Positions 9,157 to 18,066 of a stretch of 64,000 bases of DNA are shown piece after piece. Location of the stretch: positions 1 through 64,000 of the forward strand of contig USFR01000003.1 in NCBI GenBank assembly GCA_900553945.1. Reading direction: 5' to 3'. Every line of letters begins with the position of its first letter. The first letter of the stretch is position 1. The stretch is from an uncultured Clostridium sp. Lineage in GTDB: Bacteria > Bacillota > Clostridia > TANB77 > CAG-508. Both the position numbers and the translations under genes were made by a program. Below the pieces are notes generated by a model. It searched no databases. It was not told the origin of the DNA and saw only the letters and a program-made list of their open reading frames with translations.

Positions 9157-9202
9157 CGTAACAGCTTTGTAAAGAATATGTAAATGAGAAAGGAAGATTC
9201 TG

Positions 9203-10192
9203 ATGTTTGGACAAGATATAGGTATAGATTTAGGAACTGCTACAGTAATAGCATATGTAAAAGGAAAAGGAATTGTACTTAGAGAACCATCTGTAGTTGC
9301 TGTAAATAGTACTTCTGGAGAGGTTTTAGCTGTTGGACATGAAGCAAGAAGAATGCTTGGGAGAACACCAGGAAATATAATTGCGACAAGACCATTAAGA
9401 GATGGCGTTATTTCTGACTATACTGTTACAGAAAAAATGCTAAAATATTTTATAAATAAAATAGGAGGAAAATTTATATTTGCTCCTAGAATAATGATTT
9501 GTATACCATCTCAGGTAACTGAGGTTGAGAAAAAAGCTGTTATAGATGCTGCTTCAAATGCTGGAGCAAGAAAAGTGTATTTAATTGAGGAACCAATTGC
9601 TGCTGCTATTGGAGCTGGAATAGATATTTCAAAACCATGTGGAAATATGATTGTTGATATTGGTGGTGGAACTACTGATATTGCTGTTATTTCTCTTGGA
9701 GGATCTGTTGTTAGTACTTCAATAAAAGTAGCTGGTGATAAATTTGATGAAGCAATAGTTAGATTTATCAAAAGAAAATATAATGTAATGATAGGTGAAA
9801 GAACAGCTGAAGATTTAAAAGTTAATGTTGGTTGTGTTTATCCTAAGATTCAGGATGTTGAAATGGATATAAGAGGTAGAGATTTAATAACTGGTCTTCC
9901 TAAAACATTAACTGTTCATTCAAGTGAAATGATGGAAGCTTTAGACGAACCAGTAAATATGATTATTGATGCAGTTCATTCAGTTTTAGAGAAAACACCA
10001 CCTGAACTTGCAGCTGATATTAGTGATAGAGGAATTTATATGACTGGTGGAGGTTGTTTGATTGATGGATTAGACAAGCTTCTTCAAGAAAGAACTGGTA
10101 TTAATGTTATGATTGCAGAAGATGCAGTTTCATGTGTTGCGTTAGGAACAGGTAAAGCTTTAGATAATCTAGATAATTTAGATAGAAAATAA
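9203..10192 (+). CDS. Rod shape-determining actin homologue MreB/Mbl
   Basis: A 329-residue bacterial actin that polymerises beneath the membrane and guides lateral cell-wall synthesis. The phosphate-binding loops are visible: GIDLGTATVIAYVKGKG at the N-terminus, MIVDIGGGTTDIAVISLGG in the middle, and the adenine-site TGGGCLIDGLD near the C-terminus. EEPIAAAIGAG is also typical. It is not followed by mreC/mreD, so this may be the Mbl or a stand-alone paralogue rather than the mreBCD copy; sequence alone does not decide. AAAGGAAG precedes the ATG, and a 12-bp perfect hairpin follows. Confidence 0.93.
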   Translation: MFGQDIGIDLGTATVIAYVKGKGIVLREPSVVAVNSTSGEVLAVGHEARRMLGRTPGNIIATRPLRDGVISDYTVTEKMLKYFINKIGGKFIFAPRIMICIPSQVTEVEKKAVIDAASNAGARKVYLIEEPIAAAIGAGIDISKPCGNMIVDIGGGTTDIAVISLGGSVVSTSIKVAGDKFDEAIVRFIKRKYNVMIGERTAEDLKVNVGCVYPKIQDVEMDIRGRDLITGLPKTLTVHSSEMMEALDEPVNMIIDAVHSVLEKTPPELAADISDRGIYMTGGGCLIDGLDKLLQERTGINVMIAEDAVSCVALGTGKALDNLDNLDRK

Positions 10193-10201
10193 TATGTGTT
10201 A

Positions 10202-10249
10202 AAATAAACTCAAGTTATTGGACTGCTGTTTGATGATTTGAGTTTATTT
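10202..10249 (+). terminator. Terminator after mreB-like gene
   Basis: AAATAAACTCAA (10202-10213) pairs perfectly with TTGAGTTTATTT (10238-10249) around a 24-base loop. The T-tract is interrupted, so termination strength is uncertain. Confidence 0.6.
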
Positions 10250-10348
10250 ATATAAAAAAATAGAAGATTGTTTTGCAATATCATGTGCAAGAAAAGATGT
10301 GGACTTAAAAATAGAGTAATTGAAAATATTATTGAAGTTTCTTTTGTT

Positions 10349-10378
10349 TTGTTAATTTATGAAGAACTTAAATATAAT
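10349..10378 (+). promoter_or_regulatory. Possible mtaB promoter
   Basis: TTGTTA (10349-10354) and TATAAT (10373-10378) with an 18-base spacer, close upstream of mtaB. Confidence 0.45.
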
Positions 10379-10406
10379 TGATAGGTTTTAGAATATGGAG
10401 AAGTGT

Positions 10407-11702
10407 ATGGAGAAAAATAAGAAAAAAGTTGCTTTTTTTACATTAGGCTGTAAAGTTAATCAATATGAAACAAATGGTATGGCACAAAAATTAATGGATA
10501 AATATGAGGTGGTTGAGCCAGAAGAGAAGGCAGATATTTATATTATTAATACTTGTAGTGTAACAAATATGTCAGACAGAAAATCTAGACAAATGATTAG
10601 ACGTGCTAAAGAAATGAATAAAGATGCATTTGTTATTGTTGTTGGTTGCTATGCTGAAGTAGCAAAAGAAGAAATTGAAAAAATAGATGAAGTTGATTTA
10701 GTACTTGGAAATCATCAAAAGGCTAATATTGATAAATATATAGAAGCATATTTTGATGGAAAAAATATTGATGATACTGCAATTGAAAATTATTTTTATG
10801 ATTTTGGTTCAATAACATATACTGAAAAAACAAGAGCTGTTATAAAGGTTCAAGATGGATGCAATAATTTTTGTACATATTGTATAATTCCATATGCTAG
10901 AGGAAGAATTTGCAGTAGAAAACCGGAGAGTGTTATTGATGAGATTACTAAGATTGCAAATGAAGGCATAAAAGAGGTTGTTATTACTGGAATACAAGTT
11001 TCTGCTTATGGAAAAGATTTTGATAATGAATATAGATTAATTGATTTACTTGAAGAAATTAATAAGATTGATGGAATTGAGAGAATTAGATTAGGATCTA
11101 TAGAACCTCTGATGATAACAGATGAATTTTGTGTTAGAGCTAGAAAATTAGAGAAGTTGTGTCATCATTTTCATTTATCACTTCAAAGTGGATGTGATAA
11201 AACTTTGAAAGAAATGAACAGAAAATATACAACTGATCAATTTAGAGAAGTTGTGAGAAGATTAAGAGATTTATATGATGATGTTATTTTAACAACTGAT
11301 ATAATTGTAGGTTTTCCAAATGAAACTGATGAGGATTTTGAGAAAACGTATGAATTTTTAAAAGAAATAAAATTTTATAAAATGCATGTGTTTAAGTATT
11401 CACCTAGAAAAGGTACCGTTGCAGCTAAGATGAAAAATCAAATACCTGCTGAAGTAAAAGATGCAAGAAGTAAAAGATTATTACAATTATCAAATGAGAA
11501 TGAGTCTAATTATTTGGATGAGTATATTGGAAAGCAAGTTAGAGTGTTGATGGAAGAAAAAGATGGAGATTATATTAAGGGACATACAGGAAATTATATT
11601 GTTGTGAAGGCCGTTGGAGGTAAAAGCGATTTAGAAAATTTTGTTGATGTTATTGCTGAGAAAAATGTCGGAGATTGTCTAATAGGAACAAAAACAAAAT
11701 GA
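10407..11702 (+). CDS. mtaB: tRNA (N6-threonylcarbamoyladenosine 37-C2) methylthiotransferase MtaB
   Basis: Radical-SAM enzyme that adds a methylthio group to t6A37 of tRNAs reading ANN codons. The UPF0004 domain begins FFTLGCKVNQYETNGM, the MtaB/YqeV-type signature (MiaB has a different start). The radical-SAM cluster is DGCNNFCTYCIIPYARGR (about C152, C156, C159), and a TRAM domain closes the C-terminus (VRVLMEEKDGDYIKGHTGNY). I prefer ATG 10407 to ATG 10395 because GGAG at 10397-10400 is 6 bases before it; this gives 431 residues. It is probably transcribed alone. Confidence 0.92.
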   Translation: MEKNKKKVAFFTLGCKVNQYETNGMAQKLMDKYEVVEPEEKADIYIINTCSVTNMSDRKSRQMIRRAKEMNKDAFVIVVGCYAEVAKEEIEKIDEVDLVLGNHQKANIDKYIEAYFDGKNIDDTAIENYFYDFGSITYTEKTRAVIKVQDGCNNFCTYCIIPYARGRICSRKPESVIDEITKIANEGIKEVVITGIQVSAYGKDFDNEYRLIDLLEEINKIDGIERIRLGSIEPLMITDEFCVRARKLEKLCHHFHLSLQSGCDKTLKEMNRKYTTDQFREVVRRLRDLYDDVILTTDIIVGFPNETDEDFEKTYEFLKEIKFYKMHVFKYSPRKGTVAAKMKNQIPAEVKDARSKRLLQLSNENESNYLDEYIGKQVRVLMEEKDGDYIKGHTGNYIVVKAVGGKSDLENFVDVIAEKNVGDCLIGTKTK

Positions 11703-11743
11703 AAATGTAAAGAAATAGTAATATAAATGAAAAGAAATTTATG

Positions 11744-11772
11744 TTGAATATTTTATTTGAATATAGTATAAC
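11744..11772 (+). promoter_or_regulatory. Promoter of the small hypothetical gene
   Basis: TTGAAT (11744-11749) and TATAAC (11767-11772), 17-base spacer, about 40 bases before the ATG at 11811. Confidence 0.55.
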
Positions 11773-11810
11773 TTATCATAAGTGGTATAGTTTTACTAAG
11801 GAGGAATGAA

Positions 11811-12278
11811 ATGGGAAATATAAATTTTAGAAATGAAGAGGGAAAAGTTGAAGAAAAGGCTGGAAGCATTTTCGTTGAAGGAATGCCACAAGAGAAAGCG
11901 GATTCATATGTTGGTGTAATTCAGCAACCAACAGGATATGTAGGAGGTTTCTTTGGAACAACTGGTAATACAGAGGAGCAAAATACAGGTTCTTATGTAG
12001 GAGGATTTGTTTCTAATCAAACGCAACAAGTTCAAAGTATAGGATATAATGAGATTTCAACAACAGGAGAAGAGTATTCTAAAGAATTGCCTGTAAAAGC
12101 AGGATTTTGGTCAAAAATAAAATCATTTGTAGTTCAAAAGATTAATTCAATACATGGAATAAAAATTGAATTATCTCCAAAAGGAGAAAAAGTATTAAAT
12201 GAAGTTCATGATTTTCTATTCCAAGAAATTTCTTTTAAGGGATTTAAAAAATCTTTAAAAAATGATAATAATAAATAA
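11811..12278 (+). CDS. Hypothetical protein with YVGGF repeats, 155 aa
   Basis: Not recognised. The N-terminal ~90 residues are Gly/Gln/Thr-rich and contain three related copies of (S/G)YVG (SYVGVIQQ, GYVGGFFGT, SYVGGFVSN). The last ~60 residues form a basic, probably helical block (FWSKIKSFVVQKIN, EVHDFLFQEISFKGFKK). There is no signal peptide or membrane segment. AAGGAGG precedes the ATG, and the gene has its own promoter and terminator, so it is a real single-gene unit. The disordered-repeat plus basic-tail layout recalls the proteins at 4535-5404 and 32326-33375, but I see no clear homology. Confidence 0.65.
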   Translation: MGNINFRNEEGKVEEKAGSIFVEGMPQEKADSYVGVIQQPTGYVGGFFGTTGNTEEQNTGSYVGGFVSNQTQQVQSIGYNEISTTGEEYSKELPVKAGFWSKIKSFVVQKINSIHGIKIELSPKGEKVLNEVHDFLFQEISFKGFKKSLKNDNNK

Positions 12279-12288
12279 AATAAACTTT

Positions 12289-12318
12289 AAAAAGACGTAC
12301 AGTTTACGTCTTTTTTTG
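12289..12318 (+). terminator. Intrinsic terminator
   Basis: AAAAGACGTA pairs with TACGTCTTTT around a 4-base loop and is followed by a T-run. It ends the 11811-12278 transcript. Confidence 0.85.
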
Positions 12319-12331
12319 TTGCTTTTAGTTC

Positions 12332-12466
12332 GTGTCATGTGGACGTTCTTTTTGATACATACTCAATTATTAGTGTTAATTTAGTTGCCAAGTGAAACGT
12401 CCTTATGACAACCTGTGATTATTGCTGAGGTTGAGGTGATTGTCAATAGGAACGATCACATGACAC
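12332..12466. repeat. REP-like long inverted repeat ahead of gap
   Basis: GTGTCATGTGGACGTTC (12332-12348) mirrors GAACGATCACATGACAC (12450-12466) with two mismatches. Inside, TCCTTATGACAA near 12400 mirrors TTGTCAATAGGA near 12441-12452 with two mismatches, and ACGTCC recurs. The block is less AT-rich than its surroundings. GTGTCATG...GACGTTC ends resemble, from memory, the REP palindromes that accompany REP-associated tyrosine transposases in clostridia; no transposase is present here. No target-site duplication was seen. Confidence 0.55.
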
Positions 12467-12512
12467 TGTGGATGTTTAAATTTTACAGAACTGGGAAAAA
12501 TACAATAAACTA

Positions 12513-12562
12513 TTGCAATTGAAGTAGATTTGTTATAGAATAGGCATGGTTAAATATAACCA
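12513..12562 (+). promoter_or_regulatory. gap promoter and candidate operator
   Basis: TTGCAA (12513-12518) and TAGAAT (12536-12541) are 17 bases apart. Immediately downstream lies TGGTTA-AATA-TAACCA (12547-12562), a perfect 6-bp inverted repeat at the expected transcription start. Glycolytic gap operons of Firmicutes often have a repressor such as CggR acting here, but no cggR is in the window, so the binder is unknown. Confidence 0.45.
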
Positions 12563-12596
12563 AATAAAGTGATTGTAAATCAAAGGAGGATTTTAT

Positions 12597-13616
12597 ATGT
12601 CAGTTAAAGTAGCTATTAATGGATTCGGCCGTATAGGACGTCTTGCATTTAGACAAATGTTTGGAGCGGAGGGATATGAAATCGTTGCTATTAACGATTT
12701 AACAAGTCCAGTTATGTTAGCTCATTTATTAAAATATGATTCTGCTCAAAAAAGATATGATAAAGCAGATACAGTAGTAGCAGGAGAAGATTCTATTACT
12801 GTTGATGGAAAAACAATAAAAATATATGCAGAGAAAGATGCAGCAAATTTACCTTGGGGTGAAATTGGTGTTGATGTTGTTTTGGAGTGTACAGGTTTCT
12901 ATACATCTAAAGAAAAAGCTTCAGCTCATATAGCTGCAGGTGCTAAAAAAGTTGTTATTTCTGCACCAGCTGGTAAAGATTTACCAACTATAGTATATGG
13001 TGTTAATGAAGGTATATTAACTGCAGATGATAAAATTATTTCAGCTGCTTCTTGTACAACAAACTGCTTAGCTCCAATGGCTAAAGCATTAAATGATTAT
13101 GTACCAATTCAAACAGGTATCATGACAACAGTTCATGCTTATACTGGTGATCAAATGGTATTAGATGGACCACACAGAAAAGGTGATTTAAGAAGAGCTA
13201 GAGCAGCTGCTGTAAATATTGTTCCTAACTCAACAGGTGCAGCAAAAGCTATAGGATTAGTTATTCCAGAATTAAACGGAAAATTAATTGGTTCAGCTCA
13301 AAGAGTTCCAGTTCCAACAGGTTCTACAACTATATTAATAGCAACTGTTAAAGGAAATGATATAACTCCTGAAGGAATAAATGCAGCAATGAAAGCTGCT
13401 TCAAGTGAATCTTATGGATATACAGAAGAACCATTAGTTTCTTCAGATATTATTGGAATTACTTATGGATCATTATTCGATGCAACTCAAACAATGGTTA
13501 CAAAAGTTGAAGATGGTTTATATCAAGTTCAAGTTGTTGCTTGGTATGATAATGAAAATTCTTACACAAGCCAAATGGTAAGAACAATTAAATATTTTGC
13601 TGAATTGGGTGAATAA
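12597..13616 (+). CDS. gap: Glyceraldehyde-3-phosphate dehydrogenase, type I
   Basis: Oxidises glyceraldehyde-3-phosphate to 1,3-bisphosphoglycerate with NAD+. The 339 residues show the Rossmann start [18 protein letters not shown] and the catalytic SCTTNCLAP (Cys about residue 153). Substrate-binding TGDQ and [14 protein letters not shown] follow, and the end is [16 protein letters not shown] lies 7-8 bases before the ATG. It heads the glycolytic cluster gap-pgk-tpiA-gpmI. Codon use is strongly biased toward the preferred AT-rich set, as expected of a highly expressed gene. Confidence 0.97.
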   Translation: MSVKVAINGFGRIGRLAFRQMFGAEGYEIVAINDLTSPVMLAHLLKYDSAQKRYDKADTVVAGEDSITVDGKTIKIYAEKDAANLPWGEIGVDVVLECTGFYTSKEKASAHIAAGAKKVVISAPAGKDLPTIVYGVNEGILTADDKIISAASCTTNCLAPMAKALNDYVPIQTGIMTTVHAYTGDQMVLDGPHRKGDLRRARAAAVNIVPNSTGAAKAIGLVIPELNGKLIGSAQRVPVPTGSTTILIATVKGNDITPEGINAAMKAASSESYGYTEEPLVSSDIIGITYGSLFDATQTMVTKVEDGLYQVQVVAWYDNENSYTSQMVRTIKYFAELGE

Positions 13617-13646
13617 TTAGAAAATATTTATGAATAAAGTTTATGT

Positions 13647-13674
13647 TTATAGGGACCGTTTAGGGTCCCTATAA
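13647..13674 (+). other. Hairpin without T-run between gap and pgk
   Basis: TTATAGGGACC pairs with GGTCCCTATAA around a 6-base loop. It is followed by GAAAAT rather than T residues. It is thus more likely an mRNA processing or stabilising element than a terminator. A comparable stem follows gpmI at 17968-17994. Confidence 0.6.
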
Positions 13675-13717
13675 GAAAATATTAGACATGTATATTTAGA
13701 AGGGAATGAAAACAAGA

Positions 13718-14902
13718 ATGAATAAAAAGACTGTTAGAGACATAGATATTAAAGGAAAAAAAGTTTTAGTTAGATGTGATTTCAATGTTCCATATGATGA
13801 GAATAGAGTAATTACAGATAATAGAAGAATTGTAGCTGCATTACCTACAATAAAATATTTACTAGAGAATGATTGCAAGGTTATTTTATGTTCTCACTTA
13901 GGAAGACCAAAGGGAGAAGTAAAACCTGAATTTTCACTTGATATAGTTGCTAAAGAATTATCTAGATTATTAGGTAAAGAAGTAAAATTAGCTTCTGATG
14001 TTATTGGTGAATCAGCTCAAAAATTAACTTCAGAAATGAAGAATGGGGAAGTTGTTTTACTTGAAAATGTCAGATTTGAACCAGGTGAAGAGAAAAATGA
14101 TCCTGAATTATCTAAGAAATTTGCAAGTTTAGCAGAAGTGTTTGTAAATGATGCTTTTGGTACAGCCCACAGAGCTCATAGTTCAACAACTGGTGTTGCT
14201 GATTATTTACCAGCTGTATCAGGATTCTTAATTGAAAAAGAATTAAAATTTTTAGGTGATGCTTTAGAGAATCCAGCAAGACCATTTATGGCAATTTTAG
14301 GTGGAAAGAAAGTTTCTGATAAAATTGGTGTTATTGAAGCTTTACTTGAAAAAGTTGATGTATTAATGATTGGTGGAGCTATGGCATACACATTCTTTAA
14401 ATCAATGGGATATAATGTCGGAAATTCAATTTGTGAATTAGATAAATTAGATTTAGCTAAAGAACTTATGGAAAAAGCTAAAACTAAAGGTGTTAAATTA
14501 ATGTTACCAGTTGATACTAAAATTGGTAAAGAATTTGATCCTAATACAGAAAGTAAAATTGTTAAATATACTGAAATTCCAGATGGTTGGGAAGGATATG
14601 ATATAGGTTCTGAAACAATTGAATTATATATAGAAGAATTAAAGAAAGCTAAGACTGTTATTTGGAATGGACCAGTTGGATTATTTGAATTTGATCAATT
14701 TGCAGTTGGAACTAATTCTATTGCTAAGGCATTAGCTGATATTGATGCTGTTAAAATCATAGGTGGTGGAGATTCAGCAGCTGCTGTTGAAAAAGCTGGA
14801 TTAGCTGAAAAATTCACTCATATTTCTACTGGTGGTGGAGCTTCTCTTGAATTTTTAGAAGGTAAAAAATTACCAGGAATAGAAGCATTACAAGATAAAT
14901 AA
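13718..14902 (+). CDS. pgk: Phosphoglycerate kinase
   Basis: Transfers phosphate from 1,3-bisphosphoglycerate to ADP in glycolysis. Landmarks are [10 protein letters not shown] near the N-terminus, [22 protein letters not shown], the ATP-site [21 protein letters not shown] and the C-terminal [15 protein letters not shown] choose ATG 13718 ([10 protein letters not shown], the usual PGK beginning, 394 residues). The upstream in-frame ATG 13706 touches the AGGGA ribosome binding site directly. It is cotranscribed with gap or processed from the same message. Confidence 0.96.
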   Translation: MNKKTVRDIDIKGKKVLVRCDFNVPYDENRVITDNRRIVAALPTIKYLLENDCKVILCSHLGRPKGEVKPEFSLDIVAKELSRLLGKEVKLASDVIGESAQKLTSEMKNGEVVLLENVRFEPGEEKNDPELSKKFASLAEVFVNDAFGTAHRAHSSTTGVADYLPAVSGFLIEKELKFLGDALENPARPFMAILGGKKVSDKIGVIEALLEKVDVLMIGGAMAYTFFKSMGYNVGNSICELDKLDLAKELMEKAKTKGVKLMLPVDTKIGKEFDPNTESKIVKYTEIPDGWEGYDIGSETIELYIEELKKAKTVIWNGPVGLFEFDQFAVGTNSIAKALADIDAVKIIGGGDSAAAVEKAGLAEKFTHISTGGGASLEFLEGKKLPGIEALQDK

Positions 14903-14919
14903 TAGAAAGAGAAATTTAT

Positions 14920-15612
14920 ATGAAAAAAGTAGTAATTGGATTAATTATTGCTATATTAATTGTAGCAAGTGTGGTAGGAATTTTATTTTACAATGGGAAA
15001 AAGAAGAGTGAAGCACAAAATGCTAGTGAAAGTGCAAATGTTGAAGAGTATTATGGAAATAGGGGAAACATTTCACAAGTTGAAAAAGTTAAATTTTTAT
15101 CAAAAAATGATGAATATTTAGTTGGAATGATTGGATTACCTGTTTCAAATGAACTTAAAAATTTTTCAGATGAAGAAATGATTCAATTTGCATTGAATAT
15201 TGCAGTTGAAAGATATTCTACTGTACTTACACAGAAGAAAAATAAAGCTGGAAAAGAGTCTTATTTAGTTTCTAAAGATATGGTAAATAATATAATTAAA
15301 GAATATTTCGGATTACAAACAGGTTCTGTTGATGAATCTAATAGTTCATATTATTCTAAGGCAAATAAAGCTTTTTTATATGGAGAAAATATATCAAAAA
15401 CACTTTATTATTATCCTGTAGATATGTCTAAAGATGAAGAAAGTGGCAATGTTGAAATTATTGCAGATGCTATTTTTGTAACAGATAGTGAAGATATATC
15501 TGTAATAGAAAGTGCAAAATATGAAGGAAAATATCAAAAAGATAATGTTGATAATACAATTAAGTTTGTCTTTAATAAAGAGGGAAAATTGGTTTCTTAT
15601 CAATATTTGTAA
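14920..15612 (+). CDS. Single-pass membrane-anchored protein of unknown function
   Basis: Not recognised. The 230 residues begin MKK followed by one hydrophobic segment (VVIGLIIAILIVASVVGILF, about 4-23), then an outward-facing hydrophilic domain rich in Lys, Glu and Ser. No lipobox cysteine follows the segment, so an uncleaved anchor is more likely than a lipoprotein. It lies 17 bases after pgk and 33 bases before the tpiA start, inside the glycolytic cluster. That is an unusual place for a membrane protein; the position suggests shared transcription, not shared function. Confidence 0.75.
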   Translation: MKKVVIGLIIAILIVASVVGILFYNGKKKSEAQNASESANVEEYYGNRGNISQVEKVKFLSKNDEYLVGMIGLPVSNELKNFSDEEMIQFALNIAVERYSTVLTQKKNKAGKESYLVSKDMVNNIIKEYFGLQTGSVDESNSSYYSKANKAFLYGENISKTLYYYPVDMSKDEESGNVEIIADAIFVTDSEDISVIESAKYEGKYQKDNVDNTIKFVFNKEGKLVSYQYL

Positions 15613-15645
15613 TTTTATATTTTGCAAATGAAAGGTGGCGAAGAT

Positions 15646-16398
15646 ATGAGAAGAAAAGTTATTGCTGGAAATTGGAAAATGAATATGCTTCCAAATGAGG
15701 CTATGAATTATATAACTGAACTTTCTAAATTGGTTAAAGATACAGAAAATGAAGTTATTCTATGTGTTCCTTATACAGATTTGTTTTATGCTTTAATGCA
15801 TGCACAAGATACTAATATAAAAATTGGTGCTCAAAATATGCATTATGCAGAGAAAGGTGCTTATACTGGTGAAGTTTCTGGAAAAATGTTAAAAGTTATT
15901 GGTGTTGAGTATGTTATAATAGGACATTCCGAGAGAAGACAATACTTTAACGAGACTGATGAATCAGTTAATAAAAAAGTAAAAGCAGCTTTTGAAAATG
16001 AGTTAAAACCAATAGTTTGTGTTGGCGAAACTTTGGAACAAAGAGAAAGTGGTTTGACAGAAAAAATTATAACTGATCAAACAAGACTTGCATTAGATGG
16101 ACTAAGCAATGAACAAGTTAAAAATGTTATTATTGCTTATGAACCAATTTGGGCTATAGGTACTGGAAAAACGGCTACTTCAGAAGATGCAAATAATTCA
16201 ATTAAAGCTATAAGAACTGAGATTAGAAAAATTTATGGTGATGAAGTTGCTAAAGATGTTATTATTCAATATGGTGGAAGTGTTAAATCTACTAATGCTA
16301 AAGAATTATTTGAAACTTCAGATATAGACGGAGGTCTAGTTGGAGGAGCAAGTTTAATTCCAGAAGAATTTGCTAAAATAGTTAATTATAATAAATAA
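15646..16398 (+). CDS. tpiA: Triosephosphate isomerase
   Basis: Interconverts dihydroxyacetone phosphate and glyceraldehyde-3-phosphate. The 250 residues show RRKVIAGNWKMN (catalytic Lys), IIGHSERRQYF (catalytic His), AYEPIWAIGTGK (catalytic Glu and flexible loop) and IQYGGSVKS / DGGLVGGASL at the phosphate site. I place the start at ATG 15646, preceded by AAAGGTGG. The in-frame ATG 15622 has no binding site and would add a foreign N-terminus. Confidence 0.97.
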   Translation: MRRKVIAGNWKMNMLPNEAMNYITELSKLVKDTENEVILCVPYTDLFYALMHAQDTNIKIGAQNMHYAEKGAYTGEVSGKMLKVIGVEYVIIGHSERRQYFNETDESVNKKVKAAFENELKPIVCVGETLEQRESGLTEKIITDQTRLALDGLSNEQVKNVIIAYEPIWAIGTGKTATSEDANNSIKAIRTEIRKIYGDEVAKDVIIQYGGSVKSTNAKELFETSDIDGGLVGGASLIPEEFAKIVNYNK

Positions 16399-16416
16399 TA
16401 GAGGATGGGTAAAAAA

Positions 16417-17943
16417 ATGGATAAAAAAACTACAATGCTTATGATATTGGATGGCTTTGGAATTAATGAAAAAGAAGAAGGAAATGCTGTTAAGATGGCT
16501 AATATTCCAAATATTAAAAGAATTTTGAAACAATATCCAAATACAATTTTGCACACAAGTGGTTTAGATGTTGGACTTCCTGAAGGACAAATGGGAAATT
16601 CAGAGGTTGGACATACAAATATTGGTGCAGGTAGAATTGTATATCAAGAATTAACAAGAATTACTAAATCAATAGAAGATGGAGATTTCTTTAGTATACC
16701 TGAATTGGTAACTGCAATTGAGAATTGTAAAAAGAATCATTCAAAATTACACATAATGGGATTGCTTTCAGATGGAGGTGTTCATAGTCATCAACGTCAT
16801 TTATTTGCGTTATTAGAACTTGCTAAGAGAAAAGATTTTGAAGATGTATATGTTCACTGTTTCTTGGATGGTAGAGATACTCCACCAGCTTCAGCTGAAG
16901 GATATCTTGCTGAATTAGAAAGCAAAATGGCTGAAAAAGGTGTTGGAAAGATAGCTACAATAATGGGTAGATTCTATGCTATGGATAGAGATAAGAGATG
17001 GAATAGAATTGAAAAAGCTTATAATGCAATGGTAAAAGGTGAAGGAGAAAAAGCTATTTCAGCTGCTGTTGCAATTGAAAATTCATATCAAAAAGAAGTT
17101 TTTGATGAATTTGTTGTTCCAACTGTTATTTGTAATAATGATAAACCAGTTGCGAAAATTGAGGAAAATGATTCTGTTATTTTCTTTAACTTTAGACCAG
17201 ATAGAGCAAGAGAAATTACTAGAGCAATAGTTGATGAGAATTTTGATGGATTTGAAAGAGAATACTTTAAAACTAATTTTGTAACATTTACAAATTATGA
17301 TGAAACAATTACTAATGTTTCTGTTGCTTTCAAAAAAGATGAAATAAAAAATACATTTGGAGAAATAATTAGCAATAGAGGTTTAACTCAACTTCGTATT
17401 GCTGAAACTGAGAAATATGCTCATGTTACATTTTTCTTCAATGGCGGTCAAGAAAAACAATATCCAGGTGAGGATAGAATTTTAATTCCTTCACCAAAGG
17501 TTGAAACATATGATATGAAACCTGAAATGAGTGCTTTTGAAGTTACAGAAAATGTTCTTAATGCAATTCATTCAAAAAAATATGATAGTATTATTTTAAA
17601 TTTTGCAAATCCAGATATGGTTGGGCATACAGGAAATATTGAAGCTGTAATTAAAGCTTTAGAAGCATTAGATGTTTGTGTTGATAAAATTGTTAAAGCA
17701 ATTGAAGAAGAACATGGAGTTTTATTAATAACAGCTGATCATGGAAATTGTGAACAAATGATAGATTATAAAACAGGTGAGCCACATACAGCTCATACTA
17801 CAAATCCTGTTCCATTAGTTTTAGTTGGTAAAGATGTTAAGCTAAAAGAAGGAAGACTTGCGGACTTAGCTCCAACAATGCTTGATATAATGGGAATAGA
17901 AAAACCAGAAGAAATGACAGGAGAAAGTTTAATAGAAAAATAA
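16417..17943 (+). CDS. gpmI: 2,3-bisphosphoglycerate-independent phosphoglycerate mutase
   Basis: Mn2+-dependent conversion of 3- to 2-phosphoglycerate. Of 508 residues, the phosphatase-fold metal sites are MLMILDGFG near the start and [10 protein letters not shown] near the end. The catalytic Ser is in [11 protein letters not shown], and [22 protein letters not shown] and FRPDRARE mark the transferase domain. GAGG at 16401-16404 favours ATG 16417 ([15 protein letters not shown]) over ATG 16405, which abuts the ribosome binding site. Last gene of the glycolytic cluster; enolase is not in the window. Confidence 0.95.
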   Translation: MDKKTTMLMILDGFGINEKEEGNAVKMANIPNIKRILKQYPNTILHTSGLDVGLPEGQMGNSEVGHTNIGAGRIVYQELTRITKSIEDGDFFSIPELVTAIENCKKNHSKLHIMGLLSDGGVHSHQRHLFALLELAKRKDFEDVYVHCFLDGRDTPPASAEGYLAELESKMAEKGVGKIATIMGRFYAMDRDKRWNRIEKAYNAMVKGEGEKAISAAVAIENSYQKEVFDEFVVPTVICNNDKPVAKIEENDSVIFFNFRPDRAREITRAIVDENFDGFEREYFKTNFVTFTNYDETITNVSVAFKKDEIKNTFGEIISNRGLTQLRIAETEKYAHVTFFFNGGQEKQYPGEDRILIPSPKVETYDMKPEMSAFEVTENVLNAIHSKKYDSIILNFANPDMVGHTGNIEAVIKALEALDVCVDKIVKAIEEEHGVLLITADHGNCEQMIDYKTGEPHTAHTTNPVPLVLVGKDVKLKEGRLADLAPTMLDIMGIEKPEEMTGESLIEK

Positions 17944-17967
17944 TTTTGTTTAAAGTTTTGTAATAGA

Positions 17968-17994
17968 TATAGGAAGTTCATTGAACTTCCTATA
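17968..17994 (+). other. Perfect inverted repeat after gpmI
   Basis: TATAGGAAGTTCA and TGAACTTCCTATA are perfect complements with one base between them. No T-run follows. It can form a hairpin or bind a dimeric protein as DNA. It shares the TATAGG outer bases with the stem between gap and pgk. Confidence 0.6.
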
Positions 17995-18066
17995 ATGCAT
18001 ATTTGGGTAATCTAGAAAGTTTTATAACATTTTAGATATGTGCCTTAGGAGGGAACAGAGAGGAAT

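Noticed and set aside
13647..13674. Intrinsic terminator between gap and pgk
   Set aside because: The stem is strong but not followed by T residues, and pgk has no clear promoter of its own.
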